A stretch of DNA of 64,000 nucleotides from JAYFQE01 sp034927345. GTDB lineage: Bacteria; Bacillota; Clostridia; Saccharofermentanales; UBA5734. The DNA is taken from contig JAYFQE010000002.1 of the NCBI GenBank assembly GCA_034927345.1, positions 124,001-188,000 on the forward strand, read 5' to 3'. How positions within the stretch are numbered: position 1 is the first letter of the stretch; each line of letters starts with the position of its first letter. Shown here one piece after another: positions 18,346-26,593 of the stretch. Made by a program: the position numbers and the translations under genes. The notes below the pieces were generated by a model. The model did not search any database, was not told the DNA's origin, and was given only the letters and a program-made list of their open reading frames with translations.

Positions 18346-19452
18346 ATGTCGTCATTTACGGATGTTGATCCGGCATTCTGGTCTGGAAAATCAGTTTTCC
18401 TGACCGGCGAATCCGGCTTTAAAGGTTCCTGGCTGTCCCTTTGGCTCAGCAGTCTGGGCGCCGGGGTGACCGGGTATGCGCTGGAACCGCCGACTGTGCC
18501 GTCGCTGTACGCGCTGGCCCGCGTGGACCGGCTGGTCGATTCTGTTCGGGGCGACATCCGGGATGAAGCCAGGCTGATCCGGAGCATGCAGCAGGCCGCT
18601 CCGGAGATCGTTGTGCACATGGCGGCCCAACCCCTGGTCCGCCGGTCATATGCCGATCCGGCCGGGACTTATGAAACCAATGTCATGGGAACCGTTCATG
18701 TTCTCGAAGCCGTCCGGCAGACACCTTCCGTTCGGGCGGTTGTCATCATCACAACCGACAAGTGTTATGAAAATAAAGAATGGGTCTGGAGCTACCGTGA
18801 AGATGAGCCGATGGGCGGTTATGATCCCTATTCCAGCAGCAAAGGCTGCGCTGAACTCGTTGTTTCCGCTTACCGGCGTTCCTTTTTCAATCCGGCAGAT
18901 TATCAGAAACACGGGGTTGCCATCGCAACCGCCCGGGCCGGCAATGTCATCGGCGGCGGGGATTGGGCGCAGGATCGTCTGGTGCCGGATATCATCCGTT
19001 CACTCGAACAGGGGCAAGCCGTGGAGATCCGCAATCCTCATGCCACGCGGCCCTGGCAATTTGTCCTCGAGCCCCTGAGCGGATACTTGATCCTGGCGCA
19101 AAAGCTTTACTTGAATGGTCCGGAATATAGCGGAGGCTGGAATTTCGGTCCGCGTGATGAAGACGCCCGGGAAGTTCTGACGATCGTCAGGGAGTTATGC
19201 CGTTTATGGGGCGGTAAGGCTTCTTACTTTTTATCACAGGGCGACCATCCGCATGAAGCTTCTTATTTGAAACTCGATATCTCCAAAGCGGCCATAAAAC
19301 TGGGTTGGAAACCGGCATGGCATCTGGACGAGACTTTGGCGGCTATCGTCGCCTGGCAGCGCGGTTACAATGCCGGCGCAGATATGCAGGAAATCTGTCT
19401 GAATCAAATCTGCCAATATCAGAAAGCACGAGAGAACATGCAACATGACTGA
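18346..19452 (+). CDS. rfbG: CDP-glucose 4,6-dehydratase
   Basis: SDR of 368 residues with cofactor motif TGESGFKG, the dehydratase Thr-Asp-Lys (TTDKCYENKEW), the catalytic YxxxK as PYSSSKG, and the RfbG-typical RAGNVIGGGDW and RPWQFVLEPLSGY. It converts CDP-glucose to CDP-4-keto-6-deoxyglucose, the substrate of RfbH. The frame is open from 18307, but AAGGTGG just before the ATG at 18346 marks the start, two bases after rfbF ends. The stop overlaps the start of the gtrA-like gene by 8 bases. Confidence 0.96.
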   Translation: MSSFTDVDPAFWSGKSVFLTGESGFKGSWLSLWLSSLGAGVTGYALEPPTVPSLYALARVDRLVDSVRGDIRDEARLIRSMQQAAPEIVVHMAAQPLVRRSYADPAGTYETNVMGTVHVLEAVRQTPSVRAVVIITTDKCYENKEWVWSYREDEPMGGYDPYSSSKGCAELVVSAYRRSFFNPADYQKHGVAIATARAGNVIGGGDWAQDRLVPDIIRSLEQGQAVEIRNPHATRPWQFVLEPLSGYLILAQKLYLNGPEYSGGWNFGPRDEDAREVLTIVRELCRLWGGKASYFLSQGDHPHEASYLKLDISKAAIKLGWKPAWHLDETLAAIVAWQRGYNAGADMQEICLNQICQYQKARENMQHD

Positions 19453-19894
19453 GCGAATTCAAAACAGCCGCATTTATCAGACCCTGACCGGGAAATTCCC
19501 CTGGATGGCCCAATTCATTCGTTTCGGCTTTGTCGGTGTCAGCAATACTTTGATCGGCCTGGCCGTTTACTACTTGCTGGCCGGATTATTCTCCATGGAC
19601 ATCCAATTATCCAATGCGATTTCCTTCGTCGTCAGCGTATTGAACGCTTATATCTGGAATACCGTCTGGGTTTTTAAAAAGCAACAGGACCCTTCCCGAA
19701 AGAGCATCCGTACGCCGCTTAAGTTCTTCATATCATATGGCACAACTTATTTATTAAGCGCGGTTTTACTGTGGCTCTGGACCGATGTTTTAGGTATCAG
19801 CAAATTTCTGGCTCCGCTTATTTCGCTTCTGATAACGGTGCCGGTTAATTTTTTGCTGAATAAATTCTGGACTTTTAAAGCGGTGAGGAACTAA
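19445..19894 (+). CDS. GtrA family membrane protein (lipid-linked sugar flippase)
   Basis: The 149-residue protein has four predicted membrane helices and the GtrA signature FIRFGFVGVSNTLIG near the start and PVNFLLNKFWTF at the end. GtrA proteins are thought to flip undecaprenyl-phosphate-sugar made by GtrB. Here it overlaps rfbG and is followed two bases after its stop by a polytopic protein, so the genes of sugar synthesis and of sugar transfer are in one operon. Confidence 0.9.
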   Translation: MTERIQNSRIYQTLTGKFPWMAQFIRFGFVGVSNTLIGLAVYYLLAGLFSMDIQLSNAISFVVSVLNAYIWNTVWVFKKQQDPSRKSIRTPLKFFISYGTTYLLSAVLLWLWTDVLGISKFLAPLISLLITVPVNFLLNKFWTFKAVRN

Positions 19895-19896
19895 GC

Positions 19897-21429
19897 ATGG
19901 TGAGAATTCGCATAGATTTAATCAAAGTATTTTCCTATATGGCGCTCACAATTCCGGTTATCATCTTTATCGCCGGCTGGCTGAAACTGGTGATTGCCAT
20001 TCCTGCTATCCTGGTGATCCTGGTCGCCTTTTATGCTGTGGCGCAGGACATCATCAAACAAAATGCCGCGAGTCTTAACGATAATATCCTGATCATCAGC
20101 AGAAAAAGCCTTGCATTTATCATTGTCACGATTCTGATCTGGTGCTGGTTAGGCGGACAGGGGGGATTTTTCTACCAAACTGACGATTACAATTGCCGAA
20201 ATGCCATCTTCCGCGACCTGATCAATTTAGATTGGCCTGTCGTGTACAGCAGCACTCAGGCATCGCTGGTATATTATATTGCCTATTGGCTGGTACCCGC
20301 TCTATTTGGCAAAGTTTTCGGTCTCCTGTTCGGCGCCGGCCCAGCCTGGTTGTTTGCCAATATCATGATGTTGATCTGGTCTTGTAGTCTGGTTTTTTTC
20401 ATCACCATCCTTTTGCTGTTTTATGTCAAAGCGCAGTCTTTTCGCAGAATATTCTTATCCATGCTGGTATTGGTTTTTTTTAGCGGCATGGATATCATTG
20501 GCGTCCTGCTTTATAACAACATCAATTTTTCCAGCCTGCCCGGACATCTGGAATGGTGGTCCGGCATTTATCAATATAGCGCCAATACGACTCAGTTGTT
20601 TTGGGTTTTTAATCAATCGATACCGGCTTGGCTTGGTGTTGTCCTGCTCCTGAATGAAAAGACTGTTAAAAATTACGCTTATCTGGGATTTACATTGCTG
20701 GCCTTTTCGCCGCTGCCTTTTGTGGGTTTCGTGCCGTTTTTTATCATTTTGGCAGCGCGCTGCCTGACTAAAGCTATCCAGGAACACCGGCTCGAACGTT
20801 TCATCCGGCAAATTCTCAGCGTACAAAACATTGCCGCATTTCTGGTTATTCTGCCGTTGTATTACCTTTATTATAAGAGCAATATATCCGTAACCAATAA
20901 TGGATTTCGATTTGATATCGGTATCAGTAAATATGGGTTTGACTGGAGTATCGTGCGGTTGATTCTTTTTTATCTTCTGGAATTCGGCATCCTTGCGGCT
21001 ATTCTCTATAACAACCAACACAAGAGTGTTTTTTACGGAATATCTGTTTTCTCACTCTGTCTGACCGGCCTCTTCCGGATCGGAGGCGGGTACGATTTTA
21101 CAATGCGGGCATCGATTCCAGCACTGATGGTTCTGATGATCCTGGCTTTGCAGGAACTGCTCGCCGGTATCCGGATTGAAAAGAGCGGCAGGCAGCAATG
21201 GTTGTGCCTGAACAAGACCGTTCTGTCTTTAATCATCATTTTAATCCTCGGCACTTGTACGCCTGTTATCCAGTTTGCCAAAGGCTTCCACCAGGTTCTG
21301 GACAATAATAAAATTGCATTGGTTGCCGATAATGTTGGAACCTTCGCCAATAAGCCGATCGATCAATACAGAAATTTTTTAGCTGCCAATTATACTCAAA
21401 CTCTTTTCTTTAAATATCTGGCCAAATAG
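19897..21429 (+). CDS. Polytopic membrane protein, candidate GT-C sugar transferase (GtrC-like role)
   Basis: 510 residues with about 11-12 membrane helices. The first large outer loop has an acidic pair right after a helix (FFYQTDDYNCRN, Asp96-Asp97), as in GT-C enzymes that use polyprenyl-phosphate sugars. I do not recognise a named family. Position at the end of the CDP-sugar/GtrB/GtrA operon suggests it transfers the flipped sugar to a wall polymer outside the cell. A polymerase or acyltransferase role cannot be excluded. The Mg-responsive unit starts only 11 bases after its stop. Confidence 0.6.
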   Translation: MVRIRIDLIKVFSYMALTIPVIIFIAGWLKLVIAIPAILVILVAFYAVAQDIIKQNAASLNDNILIISRKSLAFIIVTILIWCWLGGQGGFFYQTDDYNCRNAIFRDLINLDWPVVYSSTQASLVYYIAYWLVPALFGKVFGLLFGAGPAWLFANIMMLIWSCSLVFFITILLLFYVKAQSFRRIFLSMLVLVFFSGMDIIGVLLYNNINFSSLPGHLEWWSGIYQYSANTTQLFWVFNQSIPAWLGVVLLLNEKTVKNYAYLGFTLLAFSPLPFVGFVPFFIILAARCLTKAIQEHRLERFIRQILSVQNIAAFLVILPLYYLYYKSNISVTNNGFRFDIGISKYGFDWSIVRLILFYLLEFGILAAILYNNQHKSVFYGISVFSLCLTGLFRIGGGYDFTMRASIPALMVLMILALQELLAGIRIEKSGRQQWLCLNKTVLSLIIILILGTCTPVIQFAKGFHQVLDNNKIALVADNVGTFANKPIDQYRNFLAANYTQTLFFKYLAK

Positions 21430-21439
21430 GTTTGATTGA

Positions 21440-21468
21440 TTGACACACAATATATGAAAGCTTATAAT
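21440..21468 (+). promoter_or_regulatory. Consensus housekeeping promoter driving the M-box leader
   Basis: Perfect TTGACA (21440-21445), 17-base spacer, perfect TATAAT (21463-21468). Predicted start is near 21475, a few bases before the riboswitch. Confidence 0.9.
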
Positions 21469-21487
21469 CAATTTGCTGCAGAAACCA

Positions 21488-21660
21488 TCTGCTACCCATT
21501 GTTAGGTGAGGCTTCTGTGTGAATAAATGCTGCTACCCGGAAACGTCGAGAGACGCCAATGGGTTAACAGGTTTTGCCGGATTAAGGCTTAATCTAATGC
21601 AGCTGGAGCGGTGCGAGCCGAAGCCAAAGTCACACAGTGCCAAAGCTCAATCAGGACGGG
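21488..21660 (+). ncRNA. M-box (ykoK leader) magnesium riboswitch
   Basis: The sequence follows the M-box consensus block by block: GTTAGGTGAGGCT (21501 on), TGCTGCTACCC, GTCGAGAGACGCCAATGGGT, AACAG, a variable hairpin, AATGCAGCTGGA, AGCC, and CACAGTGCCAAAGCTC (to 21648). The M-box folds when Mg2+ is plentiful and then favours termination. It precedes a CorA-type transporter, a standard target, and is followed by a terminator-like hairpin. Exact ends are estimated. Confidence 0.97.
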
Positions 21661-21710
21661 TTGGCCGCGATATTGGCCCAGGCTGATATTATGAACCCTG
21701 CTGATATGAG

Positions 21711-21742
21711 CCCGCCGGGATATGGGATCCGACGGGTTTTTC
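21711..21742 (+). terminator. Regulated terminator of the M-box leader
   Basis: CCCGCCGG (21711-21718) can pair with CCGACGGG (21728 on) with one mismatch, and TTTTTCT follows at once. This is the expression platform expected for M-box control. The competing antiterminator was not modelled. Confidence 0.75.
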
Positions 21743-21805
21743 TACGTTAGTAAGCCGGCTGAGCCTGCAGTTATAATGCGCCGGTTCGAGAGAGGAGGGT
21801 TGGTC

Positions 21806-22783
21806 ATGCTTGAAATATTCAACACGCGCATGAAAGAAATCAATGGACGGATGGTGAGTGAACTTGAACGATTGGACCAGATCGTCCCGGAATGCTGGAT
21901 CAATCTCTCGTCTCCCACCGAAGACGAACTGCTGCAAGTTGAAGAAGCGCTCACTCTGCCGCCGGAATTCCTCCGCTATCCTTTGGACGAAGAAGAACGT
22001 CCGCGTATCGATATAGACGATGAGACGGATCACCTCCTGATCATCGCCGACTTCCCGTATCTGCGCCGTGAAGGCACTTATACAAAATACGAAACCCAGC
22101 CGGTCGGCATCGTCCTGGCTAATAAATGTCTGGTTACCGTGTCCCTGCGTGAATCCAGCGTCCTCGAACCCTTTAAAAATAACCGGGTGCGCGACTTCGT
22201 CACCGGTTTTCGGACCCGTTTCATTTATCAGATCATGTACGCCGGCGCCAAAGAATACTTGAAACTGCTGCGTTTTATGGATAAAACCATTGATGCTGCC
22301 GAGCACCAGCTTAACAAGTCGATCAATAATAAGGAACTGTTTAAACTGATGGAACTCGGTAAATCACTGATTTACTTTTCCACCTCTCTGAAATCCAACG
22401 AATCAGTCCTGGAAAAGATGATGCGCGGCAAGTTTTTAAAGCAATATGAGGAAGACCGCGATCTCCTGGAAGATGTCATCATCGAATACAAACAGGCTCT
22501 GGAAATGGCCAACATCTATGCTTCGATCATCAACGGCACGATGGACGCCTACGCTTCGATCATTTCCAACAATTTAAATATGGTTATGAAATTCATGGCG
22601 GCGATGACCATCGTCCTGGCTGTTCCGCAGGTCATAGCCAGCTTTTTCGGACAGAATATCGCTTTTCCATTTAATGGCGCCGATTTTGCCGCCGCGCCGT
22701 GGCCATTTATTTTTACCCTGGTTATCAGCGTTGTCGCTACGGCGCTGACCGTCTGGTGGCTTAACAAGAAGGATATGTTTTGA
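21806..22783 (+). CDS. corA: CorA family magnesium/divalent cation transporter
   Basis: The 325-residue protein has a long N-terminal cytoplasmic domain with coiled helices and two C-terminal membrane helices (about 262-281 and 300-318), the CorA layout. The pore motif after the first helix reads FFGQN (282-284 GQN) instead of GMN. The start is the ATG at 21806, which has AGGAGGG seven bases upstream; the open frame back to 21722 overlaps the leader terminator. Expression should rise at low Mg2+ through the M-box. The last codons overlap the TTG start of the flippase gene (22780-22783), which suggests translational coupling. Confidence 0.92.
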   Translation: MLEIFNTRMKEINGRMVSELERLDQIVPECWINLSSPTEDELLQVEEALTLPPEFLRYPLDEEERPRIDIDDETDHLLIIADFPYLRREGTYTKYETQPVGIVLANKCLVTVSLRESSVLEPFKNNRVRDFVTGFRTRFIYQIMYAGAKEYLKLLRFMDKTIDAAEHQLNKSINNKELFKLMELGKSLIYFSTSLKSNESVLEKMMRGKFLKQYEEDRDLLEDVIIEYKQALEMANIYASIINGTMDAYASIISNNLNMVMKFMAAMTIVLAVPQVIASFFGQNIAFPFNGADFAAAPWPFIFTLVISVVATALTVWWLNKKDMF

Positions 22784-24033
22784 AACCGCTGGCCGGTATG
22801 AAAAATTTTGTCTGGATCAGTCTGGGTAGCGCATCCAACACCCTGACATCCTTATTTTTCCTGATGATTGTCACGCGCACGCTGGGTGTCAATGATGCCG
22901 GCATTTTTGCGATTGCTTTCACGACGGCGCAGATTTTACTGACCGTCGGCCTCTATGGGATCAGAAATTATCAGGTAACCGACTTGAAAGACCAGTTTTC
23001 ATCTGGCATTTATATCGCTTTACGGGTCATGACTTCCGTAATGATGGTTGTGATCGGCTTGATTTTTTGTATTTTAAGCCGTTACGACCTTCTTAAGAGC
23101 CAGATCGTACTTATACTCATCCTGTATAAAATGTCTGAGGCCATATCAGACGTTTATTACGGTATATTACAAAAAAAGAACAAGCTCTATATCGTCGGAT
23201 TTTCCATGACCCTGCGATCTGTTCTCTCATTGATCTTTTTTTTCATTTATCTGGCATATGTGCCGCAAGCCAACTTGCTGACCGCTTGCCTGGGTTTAAT
23301 GGTCACCGGATATTTGCCGATCATCCTGGTTGACATACCCTGTGCCGGCAGGATAGAAAAAACAAGGCCAGTTTTTGATAAAACAGAAATCGGCCGTTTG
23401 TTAAGCCTTTGTTTCCCGATCTTTGTGGTTTCTTTCCTGTCCATTATCGTCGTCAATATACCGAAATATATCATCGACAGCAGCTTATCGGAAGAAGTTC
23501 AGACAATCTATAATATCATTGTCATGCCGGGAACATCTATAGCTTTATTCAGCCAGATTATCGTTCAATCGCTTCTGGTGAGAATGGCGGAGAGCATCAA
23601 TCGGCAAAGCAAAACAGATTTCAAAAAACTAATCGGCAGCATTCTTTTGCTCGTTGTATTATTTACCGCCTTGTTTACTGTGTTTTGTGGTTTTTATGGC
23701 GAAACGCTGCTTTACTTTTTATATAAAATCGATGTCGCGGCATATATTCCATATTTAATCGTCATTGTTGCCGGCGCGATGTTCAGCAGTATCGCCAATG
23801 TTTTTTCCGTCGTACTGACAGCATTAAGAAAAATGAATATACAGATGTATGTTTATCTGATCTGTCTGGCGTTATCTTTTCCGATTTGTTGGCTGCTCAT
23901 TCCTCAGTACAGCATAGCGGGAGCATCGATATCGTATTTGCTGATCATGTTCATCCAATTTGCGCTTTGTTCGGCGGCATGCTATACCTTATATAGAAAA
24001 ATGATCAAGAACAGCGGAGAACCGGTATCATGA
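22780..24033 (+). CDS. wzx: Wzx-type polysaccharide flippase
   Basis: 417 residues with about 12 evenly spaced membrane helices and an N-terminus (NFVWISLGSASNTLTSLFFLMIVTRTLG) typical of polysaccharide flippases of the MOP superfamily. It should move undecaprenyl-diphosphate-linked repeat units across the membrane. The start is TTG at 22780, with AAGAAGG eight bases upstream inside corA; an ATG six codons later is possible. Overlap with corA upstream and with the next glycosyltransferase downstream (ATGA) puts it in the M-box transcription unit. Confidence 0.88.
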   Translation: MKPLAGMKNFVWISLGSASNTLTSLFFLMIVTRTLGVNDAGIFAIAFTTAQILLTVGLYGIRNYQVTDLKDQFSSGIYIALRVMTSVMMVVIGLIFCILSRYDLLKSQIVLILILYKMSEAISDVYYGILQKKNKLYIVGFSMTLRSVLSLIFFFIYLAYVPQANLLTACLGLMVTGYLPIILVDIPCAGRIEKTRPVFDKTEIGRLLSLCFPIFVVSFLSIIVVNIPKYIIDSSLSEEVQTIYNIIVMPGTSIALFSQIIVQSLLVRMAESINRQSKTDFKKLIGSILLLVVLFTALFTVFCGFYGETLLYFLYKIDVAAYIPYLIVIVAGAMFSSIANVFSVVLTALRKMNIQMYVYLICLALSFPICWLLIPQYSIAGASISYLLIMFIQFALCSAACYTLYRKMIKNSGEPVS

Positions 24034-25013
24034 AAGTATCGATTATCATACCCGTTTATAATGCTGAAAGAACATTAAGGCGCTGCTTGGACAGCATTTT
24101 AAAACAGACCTATAAAGACTATGAAATTATCATCATCAATGATGGATCAACTGATCAATCCTGGGCAATCATGCAGAATTACGCTGGAAAATTTCCAGAA
24201 GCCATCCGCATATGGAACCAGGAGAATATGGGAGCAGCGGCTGCCCGAAACAACGGAATCGACATGTCAGGCGGGGAGTATATTATATTCATCGATAATG
24301 ATGATTATATACCTGCCGACTATGTTCAGTGCTTTGTACAAAAAGCTGAATCAACGCAATCCGATATGGTTGTGGGCAATTATTGCCGGATCAGAGAAAA
24401 CGGGAAAGTGATTTATACCCGTAAAGCTCATGCATCCGAATGGGTTATCTTCCAATTGCAAGCTCCCTGGGCGAGAATTTACCGGAAGAGCTTTCTCGTT
24501 GACCATAAAATTCGATTTCTGGCTTCACCGATCGGCGAGGATGTTTATTTCAATATCGTTGCTGCCTGCGTATGCCAATCATGGGCCTGTGCATCGACCA
24601 ATTACTATTGGGTTGACAATTCGCAATCTGTTTCCAACACAAAGCAAAAGGGCATGAAGACGTTTTGTTCACCGCTTTACATGTTGGATTGCCTGTATAA
24701 CAGAATAAAGAATGAAAAAATATCCCCTGAGAAACAGGACTACTGCGAATACTTTTTTATTCGCTATCTGGTCTGGCATATCCTGTTCAGCGGTAAACAG
24801 TCAGATTGGCAAACTGCTTACTCTGTCTATACCGATGAAATACGATTCTTATCCGATCGGTATCCAGGATTCCAAAAGAATAAAAATATTAGTTTGTTCA
24901 AGCCTAAGGGCGAAACCTGGTTTAATCGGATTACTGTTCTCGTTTTTATGCTCTTGCATCGTTTTCACGGGATCAAGCTATTGCTGAAAATATACTGCAA
25001 AGAAAAAATGTGA
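24030..25013 (+). CDS. Family 2 glycosyltransferase
   Basis: 327 residues. The N-terminal GT-A domain has SIIIPVYNAERTLRRCLDSIL, ININDGSTD-type nucleotide site (IIINDGSTDQS) and the metal site FIDNDDYI. Transfers a sugar from a nucleotide donor to the growing lipid-linked unit in the cytoplasm; donor and acceptor cannot be told from the sequence. Overlaps the flippase gene by four bases, so it is probably part of the same assembly pathway. Confidence 0.88.
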   Translation: MKVSIIIPVYNAERTLRRCLDSILKQTYKDYEIIIINDGSTDQSWAIMQNYAGKFPEAIRIWNQENMGAAAARNNGIDMSGGEYIIFIDNDDYIPADYVQCFVQKAESTQSDMVVGNYCRIRENGKVIYTRKAHASEWVIFQLQAPWARIYRKSFLVDHKIRFLASPIGEDVYFNIVAACVCQSWACASTNYYWVDNSQSVSNTKQKGMKTFCSPLYMLDCLYNRIKNEKISPEKQDYCEYFFIRYLVWHILFSGKQSDWQTAYSVYTDEIRFLSDRYPGFQKNKNISLFKPKGETWFNRITVLVFMLLHRFHGIKLLLKIYCKEKM

Positions 25014-25030
25014 AGTGCAGGTAAATCGAT

Positions 25031-25816
25031 ATGGCAGATCATAGTTATGTTATCCTTGTTTACAAGCAGTCGGAGTTTCTGGAAGCTTGCCTTGAATCAT
25101 TAATCCATCAGTCGGAACCAAGTCCAATTATTTTATCGACATCGACGCCTTCGGAATGGCTGGATAAGATTGCGCGGCGCTATCATGTGCCGATCAGGGT
25201 AAGAACGGGCAAAAGCGCCATAGCCGATGATTGGAATTTTGCCTTAAAGCAGGCCGATACACCTTATGTGACCTTAGCGCATCAGGATGATGTTTATCAA
25301 CCCGGATTCGGCGCTGCAATCAAGCATGATTTGTATCGATATCCAGACACGTTGATCCATTTTACCAATTATGCCGAATGGATAGACGGCAAAGTCCGGA
25401 CCAATAATGCCAATTTAATCATCAAACGGATTTTGTTATTTCCTTATTATATAAAACGATCTATCAGATCAAAGCGCATGAGGAAACTGTGTCTGTCTGT
25501 CGGAAATCCTGTCTCCTGTCCGACAGTGACCTATCATAGGGATCGGTTGCAGGATTTTCAATTCAATCAAGACTACACCATAAATTTGGATTGGGATGCC
25601 TGGATCCGTCTGGCAGAGAAGGAAGGGCGTTTCATTTATCATAAACCGGTTCTTGTCTGGCATCGCCTGTATCGGGCTTCTGAAACATCTTCCGGACTAC
25701 AGGAAAACAGGCGGCAAGAAGATGACAGACGGATTTTTCAACGCTTATGGCCGAAGTCAATCGCTTCGCTTCTGATTTATTTTTATCGGTTAAGTTACCG
25801 TTCCAATGAAAAATAG
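25031..25816 (+). CDS. Family 2 glycosyltransferase (divergent)
   Basis: 261 residues. Shortened GT-A domain: YVILVYKQSEFLEACLESLI, then AHQDDVYQPGF as the DXD-type site, and a C-terminal INLDWDAWIRLAEKEGRF acceptor-loop motif. The usual long nucleotide-binding strand is replaced by TSTPSEWLDKI, so donor use may differ. It starts 17 bases after the preceding glycosyltransferase. Confidence 0.82.
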   Translation: MADHSYVILVYKQSEFLEACLESLIHQSEPSPIILSTSTPSEWLDKIARRYHVPIRVRTGKSAIADDWNFALKQADTPYVTLAHQDDVYQPGFGAAIKHDLYRYPDTLIHFTNYAEWIDGKVRTNNANLIIKRILLFPYYIKRSIRSKRMRKLCLSVGNPVSCPTVTYHRDRLQDFQFNQDYTINLDWDAWIRLAEKEGRFIYHKPVLVWHRLYRASETSSGLQENRRQEDDRRIFQRLWPKSIASLLIYFYRLSYRSNEK

Positions 25817-25851
25817 TGGACACGAAAAAGGATGATTGAAAGGATCCATAC

Positions 25852-26559
25852 ATGAGCATCAGTGCAATTCTCTTAGCAAAAAATGAAGCCGAAAACTTGA
25901 AAATTCTCTTGCCCAGACTGATAAGTGCGTTAAACAAGACAAACGCCGCTTACGAAGTGATTGTCGTTGATTCCATGACGCCGACTGATAATACTCCGTC
26001 AATCTGCTCCCAATATGATCATGTCAGGTATATCAATCAGACATCACCCGGTTATGCCGGCGCATTCCGAACCGGAATAGAGGCAGCCGGGATGGATTGT
26101 TTATTAAATCTGGATGCCGACGGATCACATAATCCAGACGCCATACCGGATCTATACGAGAAATACCGTGAAGGTTATGACCTGGTCATTGGTTCGCGTT
26201 ATTGCCAGGGCGGAAAAACCAACGATTCACGAATGTCGATTATTATGTCCAAGATTCTGAATTTTGTCATGAGAATAATTATCGGTGTGAAGGCAAAGGA
26301 CATATCGACAAGTTTTCGCATTTATAATATGGCACAAATTAAAGCCGTCAAACTGACCTGTACGAATTATGAAGTCTTGCAGGAAGTAATTCTTCGCATG
26401 AGAATGAACAAACGCCATTTGACAATAGGCGAGGTCCCGATTATTTTCGAAAAAAGGATTTATGGTCAATCAAAACGCCGGTTGATGCGCTTTATCGCGT
26501 CTTATATAAGCGTTCTATTCCGGTTTACGAAAATTCGTCTTGGTCATCAACACGATTGA
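25852..26559 (+). CDS. DPM1-like family 2 glycosyltransferase
   Basis: 235 residues, close to the length of a dolichyl/undecaprenyl-phosphate sugar synthase without membrane anchor. Motifs: ILLAKNEAENLKILLPRL, VDSMTPTDNT, NLDADGSHNPDAI (metal site), VIGSRYCQGG, and a basic amphipathic C-terminus. It probably makes a polyprenyl-phosphate sugar, which a GT-C enzyme would use. It is the last plus-strand gene of this block and converges with rmd after 34 bases; no clear terminator is seen in that gap. Confidence 0.85.
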   Translation: MSISAILLAKNEAENLKILLPRLISALNKTNAAYEVIVVDSMTPTDNTPSICSQYDHVRYINQTSPGYAGAFRTGIEAAGMDCLLNLDADGSHNPDAIPDLYEKYREGYDLVIGSRYCQGGKTNDSRMSIIMSKILNFVMRIIIGVKAKDISTSFRIYNMAQIKAVKLTCTNYEVLQEVILRMRMNKRHLTIGEVPIIFEKRIYGQSKRRLMRFIASYISVLFRFTKIRLGHQHD

Positions 26560-26593
26560 GATAAAATCGACCGGATTCTGATGTAATAAACCG

